A DNA stretch of 64,000 bases from Allacma fusca (taxonomy: Eukaryota > Arthropoda > Collembola > Symphypleona > Sminthuridae). The stretch spans positions 33,218,250-33,282,249 of the forward strand of contig OX359249.1 in the NCBI GenBank assembly GCA_947179485.1. Direction: 5' to 3'. The translations under genes and the position numbers were made by a program. Positions 1 through 12,200 of the stretch are shown here, piece after piece (position 1 is the stretch's first letter; each line of letters begins with the position of its first letter). The notes under the pieces were generated by a model, which searched no databases, was not told the DNA's origin, and worked only from the letters and a program-made list of their open reading frames with translations.

Positions 1-3000
1 AAAATTTAATGCCCAGGAACGATTCAGAAAATTCGAATCCATGCGTTCCATATAGCTGCTAATACTTGGCATGGTTATATGCTTCAGATCAAAGCATGTA
101 TCACAGGTTTAGCATCATCCTCAAGATGCGTTCAGACTGGAAGTCTCTGTATGCTCTGTGTACAGGGTGCAACATATTATTTATCAATCTGTAACTCACA
201 CGTCCTGCGAACTCAAAATTTGTCAAAGCGCCAATGGAATGACCTGGATTCCGAGCGCTTGTAAGGAGTAGATAAGTAAACCCAGTTTTTTCTTCCCACC
301 TCAATCATGAATTTTTAAAGCTATATAGAATATTTAGTCAAGTTCTTTTTGAATATTCTCCAGGCTGGGTAACCTCAAAGAAGCCCTGATTTATTAAAAA
401 ACAGTAGATAACTATACAATCGAAATTTTACCTGAGTGGCGCCAATTGTGAACATATGTTTTCATTTCAGTGGGATTCTATCTAAATTTTATAAATAGGT
501 TTGGTTAAAAATGTTTGAAAAAATCTGAACGAAAAAATGTAGATACCTTGTTCTGCTCCATAAATGGGAATAAAACGTTCAGTCCAAATTTAAATTGTCG
601 ACAATGTTGTATCGAGTTTTTTGTGTGACAGCAACTCCAACATGATTTTTAAAATTAACCTTTTGTTCGTAAAAATGCCGGTGTAGGAAAGCTTTCTCAA
701 ATGTTGACGTAAATTCATTATGTTCGGGAGGGTCTCGGAAATAAAGTTTTTACAGGGACCCTGTAAAGTAAAAGGGATGTTTCCGTGCGGAGTAAAATAA
801 TTTGAAGAGAGCTTCAGCAAATAAATAATGGGATACATATTGTACATTGCCAAATGTTCGTACAGTTCTATACGCGACTCCAACTTGGCCATTAACTTGA
901 GAGGAAAGTGACCTTCGGTTCGCCCTCACTAACCCGTTTAGTGGAGCGTATAAATATCTCTAGGTGACAATTTAATACTCTGTAGGAGATCATCTGGTTT
1001 ATGATGTCATTGTTCCGTTAAGTCAGTCCGGCATTCTTTCCATCTGTACTCCCTTTATTTTCTCGTGTTTGATGTGTTCACCAAGAGCGGCTAATAGCCC
1101 CAGTTTATGACAAAAGAGTTTGGAGTAGCCCAATTCCATCATAAAGTTCCCGACGTGGTGCAATCTCTCATGAGCCGCCTCTTTGATGAGAACTTATCCA
1201 GATAAAATTATCAATGTTTGCTTTCACTAATTTTCAATAACTTGAGAGAGCACGCTTATGGAGCAACACATCCATGAAGTTTGACACGATGTGTAACCAC
1301 ACGTTCACAGACGTGCTTCCATATCCTTATATCTATTATTCTAATTATAGGTATAGATACAGACATATCTATGTGTACATACATCCAGAGTTGTAAATCT
1401 GCAGTCAAGATTGACCTGCAAAGATCATTTGTTTGAAATTAGATGGATTCTTCCATCTCCATTCCATCCCTACAAAATTACTTTTCTCCAAAGTTACTTC
1501 TCTGTCTTGAGAAACTGGAGAGTCGTTTCTTAGAAGGAAATGCGAGGATTATTTTTTACTGTTTTCCTTTGTGCCCAAAGTTTTCAAAGGCTCCAAAGTA
1601 CAGTTAGTTTCAACCTGTGCCTCTCCTTCCTCCCCCCAAACAAACATATGTTGGAAATAATGTTATTTTAAAACTTGTACGGCAGAGCCACGTGAAAGCT
1701 TTTCAAGGATAAGTGAATACTCTCTCAAGACAGATTCGGGAAGAGAATTAACATTATTGAGTCTATACATTTGGTAATTAATTTAAACCCATTCAGTTTT
1801 CTTTTCGGCTTTCCTTTTGACTCAATAATTTAATATTTTGTGCACTTTACTTTAAAAGTTTACCTTTTGATGTTATAAATTTCCTACTGTCACAAATATT
1901 GACTACGTACGTATCTGGGGCATACTCTGAATTAGTGTCCATTAGATTTCAAACACATTTGTACATACCCTGTGTATACATCCAGCCACTACACTGCTTC
2001 CTTGGTAATACTAATACCTTTGTGATTGTGTGCACTTTCCCCGTCACATTGTTTCACGGGGACGGGAAAGTCGACATGATGAAAGGAGAGCAAATGCTAC
2101 AATTTCCTGTTCCGGATTCAAAGAGTTTTTCCCCTGATATGCTCAATGAGTCAGATGCTTTTAGGCACTGGCCTTATACAATATCCGCTGTAGGAAAGGG
2201 AGGGGGGGGGAATGCCAGGAGAACTGTGTGGTAAATCTGGGAAAGATTACATAAGCAGTGAAAGTATTCCCTCGTTTGGTAACATTGTGGTCACAATGGA
2301 AGCAATCGGCGTAGCATAGGAAAATACTATGAGCTCTCAGGATATTTGCAAGATGCGGAATGCATTTCATTATGCCAAGCAACAACAACAGATGAGCTCG
2401 AAAATAAATTCTGTGTATCTGCATACATCCGGTTGTTATTACAAGCTATGAAGGCTGGTGAGCTCAAGCTATTGAAATCCGGGCTTTCTTCTAAACAACC
2501 CAACGACGTGGGAGAGAGAGAATGGGAAGCAGAGAACAAAATATTTGGTGGAAGCTCACAAAGAGCCAATTCAGTCACAGGAGTATCTCAGAGAATGTAA
2601 TTACTTGAATACGTACACGGAAATGTCAACAACTTGAAGCTTTTAATTTGAATGTTTGATGAAGGGCTCGTACATCCTCACCTCCATGGAATAATTCATG
2701 TATTTACATTGTTGTTCTCTTATTTATAGCTCAATAGTGTAAAACAAAGGGGATTTGAAATGGTAACAGTAGTGTAAATGCAGCACATACACTGGAATAA
2801 ACTGAAGGGGAACACATATGAATCATTCTAATCGGCTTCTGTATCATTTCATTACTATTCTTATAGTTTTCCATGGATTTGGAACAATACGGTGGCTGCT
2901 GTAGGAGGAAGTGAATCAGGTCCAGGAGATACTCTCAAGGATTTCATTTCATGGAAATAATTTTGTCAGATTCATAATTTGGTTTCATTTTGTAAATATT

Positions 3001-6000
3001 CTATGATGATTCTTTACGGTATATCATCCTTTCACAAATAATTATACATGTTTAGTTATCTTCCGTTCACGCTCAGTTCCTACAAATAAAAGGATCAAAG
3101 ACGGGAGATAGTTTTGTCAAAACGGTATTACAAAGAGACGTAAATGACAAAATGGTAGCGAAATATTATTTCCCATTATTGTCTTTTCAAGCCCACCATC
3201 ATAACTAACAATAAATGAAATATCCTGACAAATGGAATAAACAATTAATGCTTGAACTCATTCTAACGCCTTGAATGGTCTTACATTAATAATGAAAATT
3301 ACAATAAACATTCTTCATTAAAACCGAGGATGACCAAACCCGCATAGATAATTTGGCTCCTTTGATGAGCCTTCACCACTTGAAACATTATTAATGCAAA
3401 TACGCTTCGAGCATTGAGCTTTGGCTGGATGTAATAATTTAAATTACAGTACGTACAGGATGTTTCAAATCCCAGGTTCCCCCGGCTCAGACAAGCTGGC
3501 ATCTGAAAAAAAAAATTCCCTATTTTGTACACAACTTTTTCCATAAAATACAGAATTTGACGTCGGTTAGCACAAAAGGTCACACTGGTGAATTATTGAG
3601 TGAAGCAAAGCCGGATTTTGTTGGGGGATTTAGTAAGGGTTTAAATTCCAGCACAATTTTTTTCGAATTTATTTTTGTCACTTGTTTGTAGGGGATTTCA
3701 TTTACTTTTTCAAAATGCTACGTGAAAGGTCTCTCCGTTGAGAATTGGGGGCATGAATAGTAAAAATACGGGGTAAAGTAGGGGAAATTTAACCTCAGGA
3801 GCGGAAGTGTGGAAGATGTGAAGAATGAATAATTTCTGATTTTTTATGCAAGTTCTGGCTACTATAACATTTTTCCAGAATACTAGAATTGTAGGGAATT
3901 TCATGGGGATTTATTTTTACCTTGTATCATCAACTCAATTTTAAAATTTTGGAAGTGGGAGCTTAAAATGTGACGCAAGGCTGTTGAAATTATTCTAAAA
4001 GTTGCTAAGAATAAAAATTTTTTTCCTTAATTACATCTTGAGTCACATATTTGGCTCCTGTTAATTCATAAAATATTGACGGGCTATAGGATGTAATGGC
4101 TTTGTATAGAATTAACGAAAATAATTCTATAGATTTCTTAAAGTCGGTGCAGTTGTAGAATTTCCCACTAGGGAAATGTGGTTTGACAGAATTTCAAGTA
4201 AATTTATGCAATTACTCTCAATACGAGGGATCTTGGTGTGAGAATTTTTTATGGCAATTTTTTTTATACTTATAGCGTCATTTGCAGTAATGATATCGGT
4301 TCTTATAAGGAGCATAAATACATAATCTTTTGCTCGTTTAAGGTGTGCCGTCGTAGACAGATATTATTAACTGTAGGGAGTAATCACCTGTGAGTGCTGT
4401 GGACACCTACAATGACGGAACAATCTGAATAGTCAACATGTTAACTCACAATTAAGCCCGTATGGTTAAAAATTGAGTAAGAACGTCAGGGGGAGGGGAT
4501 GGGACTAAAAAATAGACATTGGGACTTTATTGTTATGTTGATTTACAGCCCGTCAGTAGTCGGTGTGGTGGTGTGTTAAAAAGATCTAGATGTTGTTGGA
4601 GGACTCGGGAGGGAAACCAGATGGGACTGAAAGAAGATAAATCCTATGTACATAAATACGGATGGCTACCAGTAACACTTACATTATGTAGAATCTACGA
4701 CTAGAATCAGAGCTCAGTGGAATGGGGCGAAAACGAAAGAAAATGCATAATGCATGTTCATTAAGAAATCAATCGATAGAGAGAGTTCTGTGTCCTGTTG
4801 TCGCACCAAAAACTTTCACTGTCAAAGATTTACTTAAGTTTATGTGAACTCCTTCCATATAAAATTACGACGTTAATATAGTATTTGTAGATGGTTATGA
4901 CTCCGGATAGAGTCACTACCACAAATAACACTCATTCTTAGTTCCTTGTTTTCTGATTAAAATCTTTAGCCCGGGATATAATATATATGGGGGAAGTCCT
5001 TCACTTATCAATTCCAAATATTTTTTTTCCCTTCATGGCAGCGCCAACAACCACACTACTAGACACACGGCTCCAGCCTCCCAAAGACTTATGTGGATCT
5101 TCCTCCCACCCCAATGCTCTATAATAGCGTCTTAAAAACGCCATGATTTCCAAATGTTTGCTTTCGAAAAAGCTCCCCCACTTATATGGTGAAATGAGGA
5201 TACAAAGGTGGATCATATCCTCCGAGCTTTTATCTGATTCAAGGATGAAAAGTGGCAGATAAAGGAGCTATGGAATGTTTTCCAAGAAATATTGCAGCAT
5301 TACCCTCATCTCTTAATGGAAAAATTTGAGAGGATTGGCGTGGAGAAAAGAGGATGAGCAAATCCATCATTCTTAATTTATACTCATCTAAACTACCATA
5401 GCTATAGAAGTATAGGACACCAGACCTGCACTCCCTATGTACACTGACATATCATTCTTTGGACCATTATTATCCCCTGTTGTCACTTTGGCAAAACCTC
5501 CTATTCCCTTCCTAGTCTGAGTCTAGTACGCTATTGAGTTTCCTATGCTTTGGGTCTCGCCTTGTCCCATTCATTTCAGACCTAAATAAGACTGAATTCA
5601 AAATAACATTGGTCTCACTAAAAGAGCAGCTGGTCGATAAAACAATTTACTAAAATAATTTCTCTCTTATAGTGTCATAGAACATACAATAATCTTTTTA
5701 TCAAGAAAATAAACCAGGAAAAACAGAAGTTCTTGTCAGACCTGGTGCATAATGATTCCACCTGAACTCACCTGTTGTTTTCTGACTACAAAAGGTGAAT
5801 ATAAATAATACAAATATCCCGGGTGTGTGAAGGTTAGAGAAGGAATTTTCTCCGAGAAGGTATTCAAATCCAGCACCTTATTTTAAGCATGCCTGGTGTT
5901 TACTAGGATTTCTATTTTGAGCCGTGAGAATTCAGGAAGTGGGGCGGTCGAGCATGCACATTTACGGAAATCCTCTTCATTGTGAAAAGCATGAGCTTTG

Positions 6001-6287
6001 AGAAGTTAACAAGGACAAAGTACAAAGTCCGCGAAGGGCAAGCAGAAAGTTAATATCGTTATAGGATTTTTGTTTGAGTTGGGACAAGACATTATTGAGA
6101 AATAAAAAAAATTATTGAGATTTCCATTCAGAAATTCACCTATAGATGTCTGGTACCTAGTTTGTTATGACTAAATACATTTAATCACGTAACGGTAAGG
6201 GGAGGGGTTTCTTGTCTTTTTCTCTGGTATTATTTAAGGACGTAAAACGTTTTTTTAACCTTTAGCATTTTTCGGTGTTGTTTGCCC

Positions 6288-6324
<37 letters not shown>

Positions 6325-7240
6325 CAATAAAAATTAGTGTACGTATAAGAAACAGATTTTTAAGTATGTAATTCTATTCTGTGGAGGACGACAAGGGAAG
6401 CTAAAAATATGAAGCGGATAGGGAAAATGTAGAAAAACATGAGAGTATGGTTGCAGTGATTGGCAAATAAATAACAGCCTCACGCTTGGGGTGCATAAGC
6501 CCATAAAGGCAATCAAGATTGAACTTTCCTAAAACTTTGTTAGTTTTTTCTCTCTCTCTCGCTATACGGCTCACACTTTCCTTAGTGTGAGGTTCTACAA
6601 TGTGTTTACTTAGGGCCGTACATACTCCCATGGTATGGGAAGAAGAAAAAAAATTCTCCAGAGCAAATACGTATTTACAGCATAAGGAGCTGCCCGAAAT
6701 AATTTTACTCGAACTCACTTCTAAGGGGAGCCGGGCCTGGGAGAGTGTATCCGGTATAGACTGAAAATGAACGTACTGCCACTAAGAATTATGTCTTAAA
6801 CCACAAGTATTTACAATGTGTGAGTAGCAATAATAGTTACATGTGCTTTTCGGGAAAATAATGGATGATCAAAACCATGGAGGCAGGGCACCCTAGGACG
6901 TCTCCAAACATAGCTCCCTTAATCACTCTGCCACCCATGGTTGATTTATGCCTACTTGTACGGAAGCATTATTAATGATGTACACATGACAAAAAAAATT
7001 AAGTCAACCCATTGGAAGACTGAGAATCTCACATTGTTCCCTGTAAACGATTTCCGATTTTATTTACTTCTGTCTGTGGCACTTTTTTTTCTATTCAGTC
7101 GATACAAAAAAACCAAAATAATTTCGAGATATTGAATACCATCCTGCTCTCAGACGCAGACAAGTCTCTCATCTTACATTAAATATTTTTCCAACATAAC
7201 ATTATTACAAGGTATATATGCGTAAAATTATAAGAAGATA
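1..7240. other. Stretch without supported genes
   Basis: Seven kilobases of AT-rich sequence with scattered short open frames on both strands, a G9 run at 2202-2210 and a (CT)15 tract at 6291-6320. It is probably intron or intergenic sequence downstream of the minus-strand gene. I see no exon with matched splice sites and phase. Confidence 0.6.
6291..6320. repeat. (CT)15 microsatellite
   Basis: Uninterrupted CT dinucleotide run seen directly. Confidence 0.97.
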
Positions 7241-7666
7241 TAGCTATTTTAGACGAGAAATTCTTGCACACAATTCTGGGTCAGGGGAACCTGCGGAGGT
7301 ATTGTTTTCCCAATTTCCTTCGTCATCATGTGATGTGATTGGGTTAGATGCCGTTGGGTTACGACAGGAAATACTATAAGAAGTTAATGCAGAATAACTA
7401 ATATTCTCCGTCGGTGGAACTATTGCACACTTGATTATTCTGCGGTATTCTTGCTCCTCGAATGAAGACAAGCTCTCTCCGCACTCTCGCTCTCTTCCTC
7501 TTGTACATTCTATTTTTTGTATACAAGGTAATTGTGAACTGCCTTGTCGGGATACGGGTAAATTGGTATGAGGTTGATGGGTTGGTTGTGCGGGTATGCC
7601 GCGTAGTACTGCTGGAACTCAGCTACTGTAAACGTGCGTAAAGCCTGATGGGTGGAACAAAAGTAC
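7241..7666 (-). CDS. Possible further exon(s) of the minus-strand gene (very tentative)
   Basis: A strong acceptor (cttgtctcttatag, exon start 7666) is followed by sequence that is richer in GC than its surroundings. In phase 0, as exon 18 requires, it reads VLLFHPSGFTHVYSS and then stops, needing a donor at CAC|gtttac. In another frame, about 124 codons between roughly 7244 and 7615 are open and hydrophilic (Pro/Ser/Glu-rich, including SLSSFEEQEYRR). I cannot decide between coding and chance. A + strand frame is also open over part of it. Confidence 0.25.
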
Positions 7667-9089
7667 CTATAAGAGACAAGTCGATATCTTCTTGCCCATG
7701 GTCTCATTCTCATCTTTCTTCTCCCTGTTCAGCACACACTCCTTCCATCCTCATTCACTTACGATGTTCAGTTGTTGCGTAGGAAGAAGGGCCAATCAAG
7801 CTATGTACGTGATTGTTGATTCCTGTAGCTTGAATGCTCCTGTGCACTTCAAACTCAAATGTAGTGGTTCAGTAAGATTCAGACCGTACAGGACCGCTTT
7901 GAAACGATTCGGTTTGGGGATTCGTAGAAATATGTTACCGTTGACGGATATCTGTTCAAATACACACGTAACAAAAATTTCGAATTAAATTGGACGAGTG
8001 GGAAATACAAGTTTTATGCGTCAATAAACAAAATGACTTTTACACAGGAATCGGGGAACTCCACCCGGATACCGAATTATTTACCGCAAGGATCACAAAA
8101 GTTAATCACATTCCAACTGCTGGGATTATTCCGTCTAGGTAGCCTCCAGAGGCTCTTAATTAGCTCCAAGGCCGTAACCTATCTGAACCCATTCTTCAAT
8201 AGATATACTAATTTCGGAAGACAATTCAAGAGAAAAGTTCGGATTCCCATCGATCTAATTATTTTTAATGATTTTTAGTTCTATATTCATTATTTTTTAA
8301 TGAATGACTTCAATAAAGAGTATTAGCATTCAAATTTATAATCTCTGCTTTCTGTCTCCTCAGATACAGATATAATGTTTGCAGTCTCGAGAAACTCTTT
8401 GAGAACTTCGAGGGAATGGAAATGCCAAAATCAGACTTAAAACTGTAACAACAAAAGGGGAATATATGTACATGTAAGAATGATAATTGGGAAAGGTCTT
8501 GAACCCCCGTACACTGCTAAGGGACCTTAAAAGCACTGCGTTTGGCCGGATCATAAAGGTATGACATGGATAGATACGTATACTTTTAACTTTGACTTTA
8601 TAGCCTTTCACCGAGAACAAATTTTGGCATAACTGGTAGTTTTTAGTTCCTGGCTGGGTTCGGATTTGAAGTTTGAGTCTCTCTCTCTCCAAAAGACAAG
8701 GAAATAGAACGCCTGGTATTATTTAGCGGAGGATCCCGTCGAGTTGGGTCGGAATAAAATTACGCAAAGAGGAGAAAAATACAAGACTTAGGAAGATAAT
8801 ACTTTGTTTTTATGCCAGGAAAGGTCCGCTCCTTAACTACAATCAGTGGGATCTTGAGGGAGGATTTTTTCACTAATATTCTATTTCACTGGAGAGCAAG
8901 AAGGAAATCGAACTTCTTAAGAACTCCAAATTATATGAAATACTATGTCGGGAGTACTCAGAGAACTTAGATGGATTTTCCCAAGTCAAGTTTTGAGGGA
9001 GAGAAGGAGAGAAACGAAGACGGTTTCCGGGTGACTTTCACAAGAAGCCATGAAATAAAACGGTGATACGCATAAGTGAGCACACAAAC

Positions 9090-9266
9090 CTCATAACCGT
9101 CGACTTTTTCCATGGAATACTTATCTGGAATGGACCAAGAAACAAGCAGTGCATCCTCAGCAACTCTCCGACAGATACGGAATTCCAGCTCTTGAGTCTC
9201 CGCTACATCGGCTCCGTCCAGCGGACTCTCGCCTACTTCGCCTTGGCAAGCACTCTCCATTAAATT
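9090..9266 (-). CDS. Exon 18: probable N-terminal half of an FN3 domain
   Basis: The exon is 177 bases (59 codons), phase 0 to phase 0, with acceptor ttatgctcatggcag|AATTTA and donor TATGAG|gtttgt. An acidic lead (ESPLDGADVAETQ) is followed by ELEFRICRRVAEDALLVSWS, then IPDKYSMEKVDGYE. The buried Trp in LVSW and the Gly-Tyr-Glu before the next strand are hallmarks of FN3 strands B and C. The second half of the domain must lie on a further exon. A candidate at 7666 would read VLLFHPSGFTH after GYE. Function is unknown; FN3 domains generally mediate protein binding. Confidence 0.65.
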
Positions 9267-12200
9267 CTGCCATGAGCATAATTACATTGAAATTAAAAGC
9301 ATTTATAAAAGAGTATTTTTCCTCTGTAAAAATAATCCGATCCAATGCTCATCCTATATAGTAAATGCCTACGAAACTAAACTGCCTACCACGACACTTA
9401 CACATACCACCTAAATACATGCACGCAAATGCAAATGAGCTCACAAAAACACAATACAGGAAATGCAGTGTCTCACAGAACTGCTGGAATGAGTCCTCAG
9501 TCGAAGCAACCCCAATATCTACATAAGACGGCTTAATTATCAAAAGCAAGACAAGTGGCGATAATTACTACAAATGGCTCTTAAGATGACATACATAGAT
9601 ACATGTGTACAAGCTAATAAGTGACTGCAAGGAAAAGTACGAGTTTGTAAGGAAGGAACTACTACTACATACACAAGAAGCTATACAGGACTGTGTACAA
9701 AGTGAAATCTTGGCATGCAAGTTGTGTCATCATTAGCATGAATTAATTAGTTAATTACGATGACTGATTAATATGAAGCATTTAAAATCACCATTATTCG
9801 CTTTCTCTCAAAATTGAGGAACAAACAGAGGGAATCATAGGTAAAATCCAGATCCTTGAAGTCAAGAGGTGAGTGGGGAAGTTTCCCAATGTGAGGTATC
9901 TGCTGGAGCTGGTAAATGGTGGGATAACTCTCATCACGCTCGAGCTGACGGATCTCTGCTAAAATACTTTCTAGGAATATTCCATGTCTATCAGTTGCAC
10001 TTAAGTGAGCAATCCTTCGTGCAAGAGCCCGAATCAGTTCATTCTTCTGTCGACATCGGGAGTTGTACCAGGCACATTCCGTCAGATGACTGTCCCGTAT
10101 TTCTTTTTGACGAATATTAAACATCTCTTCCAGTTGACAAATTTGTACGCTCAAATGTGACATTGTTTCTCTCAGTGTGATGATTTGAGCATCCTTTAGG
10201 TTAAACCAAACCACAGAAACAAGCAAAACGGATTAACAAATGCCAGGCCAAACCATTCTGTATATATTAGTCTCTTTTGCAAATTCTAATAAATCAATCG
10301 TATAAGAGATATTATTTATACGCATCATTACTATGTTTGGGTATATCAGTTACAAGGAAATTCTAAGCTTGCCAATTTCCTTTTATAACATAAATTTCTG
10401 GCATACGTGCGGGTGCAAATATTTAAAGGGATTATTTGTGTGCATAAGTTACAGCAATTTTTGATTAGTATAAGTATTGTCTTTATTCCTTTCTAATTGG
10501 GAGGTAGACGGGGTCATAAATAATAAATTGATTAAAGGGTAGATACTTGAAATGTGAGCAAGGCATGAGTATAAACACCATTTGATTAAATATAATTATG
10601 CGTCAGTCACGTAAACATTGTCTCGTGGTGATTGTTGCTAGCATATGCCCTGTTTTGAAAAGTTTTAAATGAATTTTAAAACAAGTTCAAACAATATGTA
10701 CAGTTTCAGTTTTAGCAATAGCATGTCAGCCTAGGTCTCATCTGACTATAGATATTCACCATATACACTTTGAGAAATAAATAACCTACCCGTTCCTCAA
10801 GTTCACTCTCCATCTGCGTCACCACAGCCACTTCCGTGCATTCATTTGGGACTGATACCGTTGTCTCCATCTCCTTGGATATGGGTGTTACCTATACACA
10901 AGAAAGAAAAAATTCAATATTTAATTCAATTTGCAAATCATGTCGCCCCGTCACATCCGTACTAATCCTGAGGAGATACATAGGAAGGAAAATGTCACTA
11001 ACTGTAAACTTTGCTCTGTACCCAGCCCACTAGGTAAAGATGAAACTACATGACAAACAGTGAGGATGGAAACTTTGAGAAAAAGAGAAAATAGAAAATT
11101 ACCACTGAGCTTCGAGACAAGCATTCATCGCTCTCACAACGGGACAAAAGTTCTGGGATTCCTCGAGAGTCCTGATTAGAGAAACGTCAAGCAAAATAGT
11201 TGTAATGTTAGAGAAATAGTCACATTTTAGTAATTCCGTACTTTTCAGCAAAGTAATACCATTTCCATCCATCCAGCGCAAAAACTTGGGAGTAAACACA
11301 CACATATTTCCAAGTCGCAATGTCAAACACAGGTCAGAGCATGCCTCAGAAGTCAGGAACAAAGTAGAATTAGTGTAAAACCAATTAAAGAATGGCATAT
11401 GAATTATCCAAATTAATATTTTTAAGTTCCCCCACACGATGACCATCATTCCAAAAAGAAACGTCAAGCTCAAAAGCAGAGCAGTTAGTTTTTGACATAG
11501 AAAATGAAAACAATTAGCGGAAAGTTAAGAGTAGAGTGTTGTTTGCTTGTTTGTGTGACTGTGTGGCTTGAGAAAGTATGCCAACACGGAACAGAGATTT
11601 TACAGATAATTAACACTCAATACAGTTTAATTGTTCCGCATGCACAACATCCTCCAGGATTCAAATGAATGGAGACAATGGGATCATGCAATGATTCCAT
11701 TATATAAATAAATGTCCCGTTTAATTTACCCTATTCAGCATTATCACTCGTGTGAAAATTTCTATTAAGATTGTATAACTGTGTGGTATCAGAGTATCAA
11801 CTTAGTTCACATGGAATGACTGACTTGTTGTGTGTTTACTGATTTGCAATTGATGGAAGAGACATGGGTAAATTGTGGGGAATGACAATATACATACAAT
11901 GACCATGTACATCTAGGGAAGTCGTGAGGGATAAAGAATGTGCGGACATGTGAATGGAAGGAAATTAAAAGGAGGATTGAACATTCTTCTAACCCCATTA
12001 ATTCGTTCCATATCTGGTGAGCCTCCCAGCATCATGGTTAATGTGTTTAGTTGTTCCGAAACTTCGGTTAACTTTTTAGACGAACTCTTACAACTCTCTC
12101 GACTGCAACTCTGCAAGTAAGTATTATAGTTACATATAGTACAAGCGGTAGGCGGTGAGTGCTGGCAAGTAGACACATGTCACAGTGATCAATTGCATGA

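Noticed and set aside
9090-9266. Assignment of the whole downstream half to RIM-binding protein (coiled coil plus SH3 plus FN3)
   Set aside because: No SH3 sequence precedes the FN3-like exon, and the conserved RIM-BP N-terminal coiled-coil motif is absent from the exons.
11172-11473. Met-initiated hydrophobic frame upstream of exon 15
   Set aside because: It runs through the intron and a different frame of exon 15; the acceptor at 11172 and the phase of neighbours favour the hydrophilic frame.
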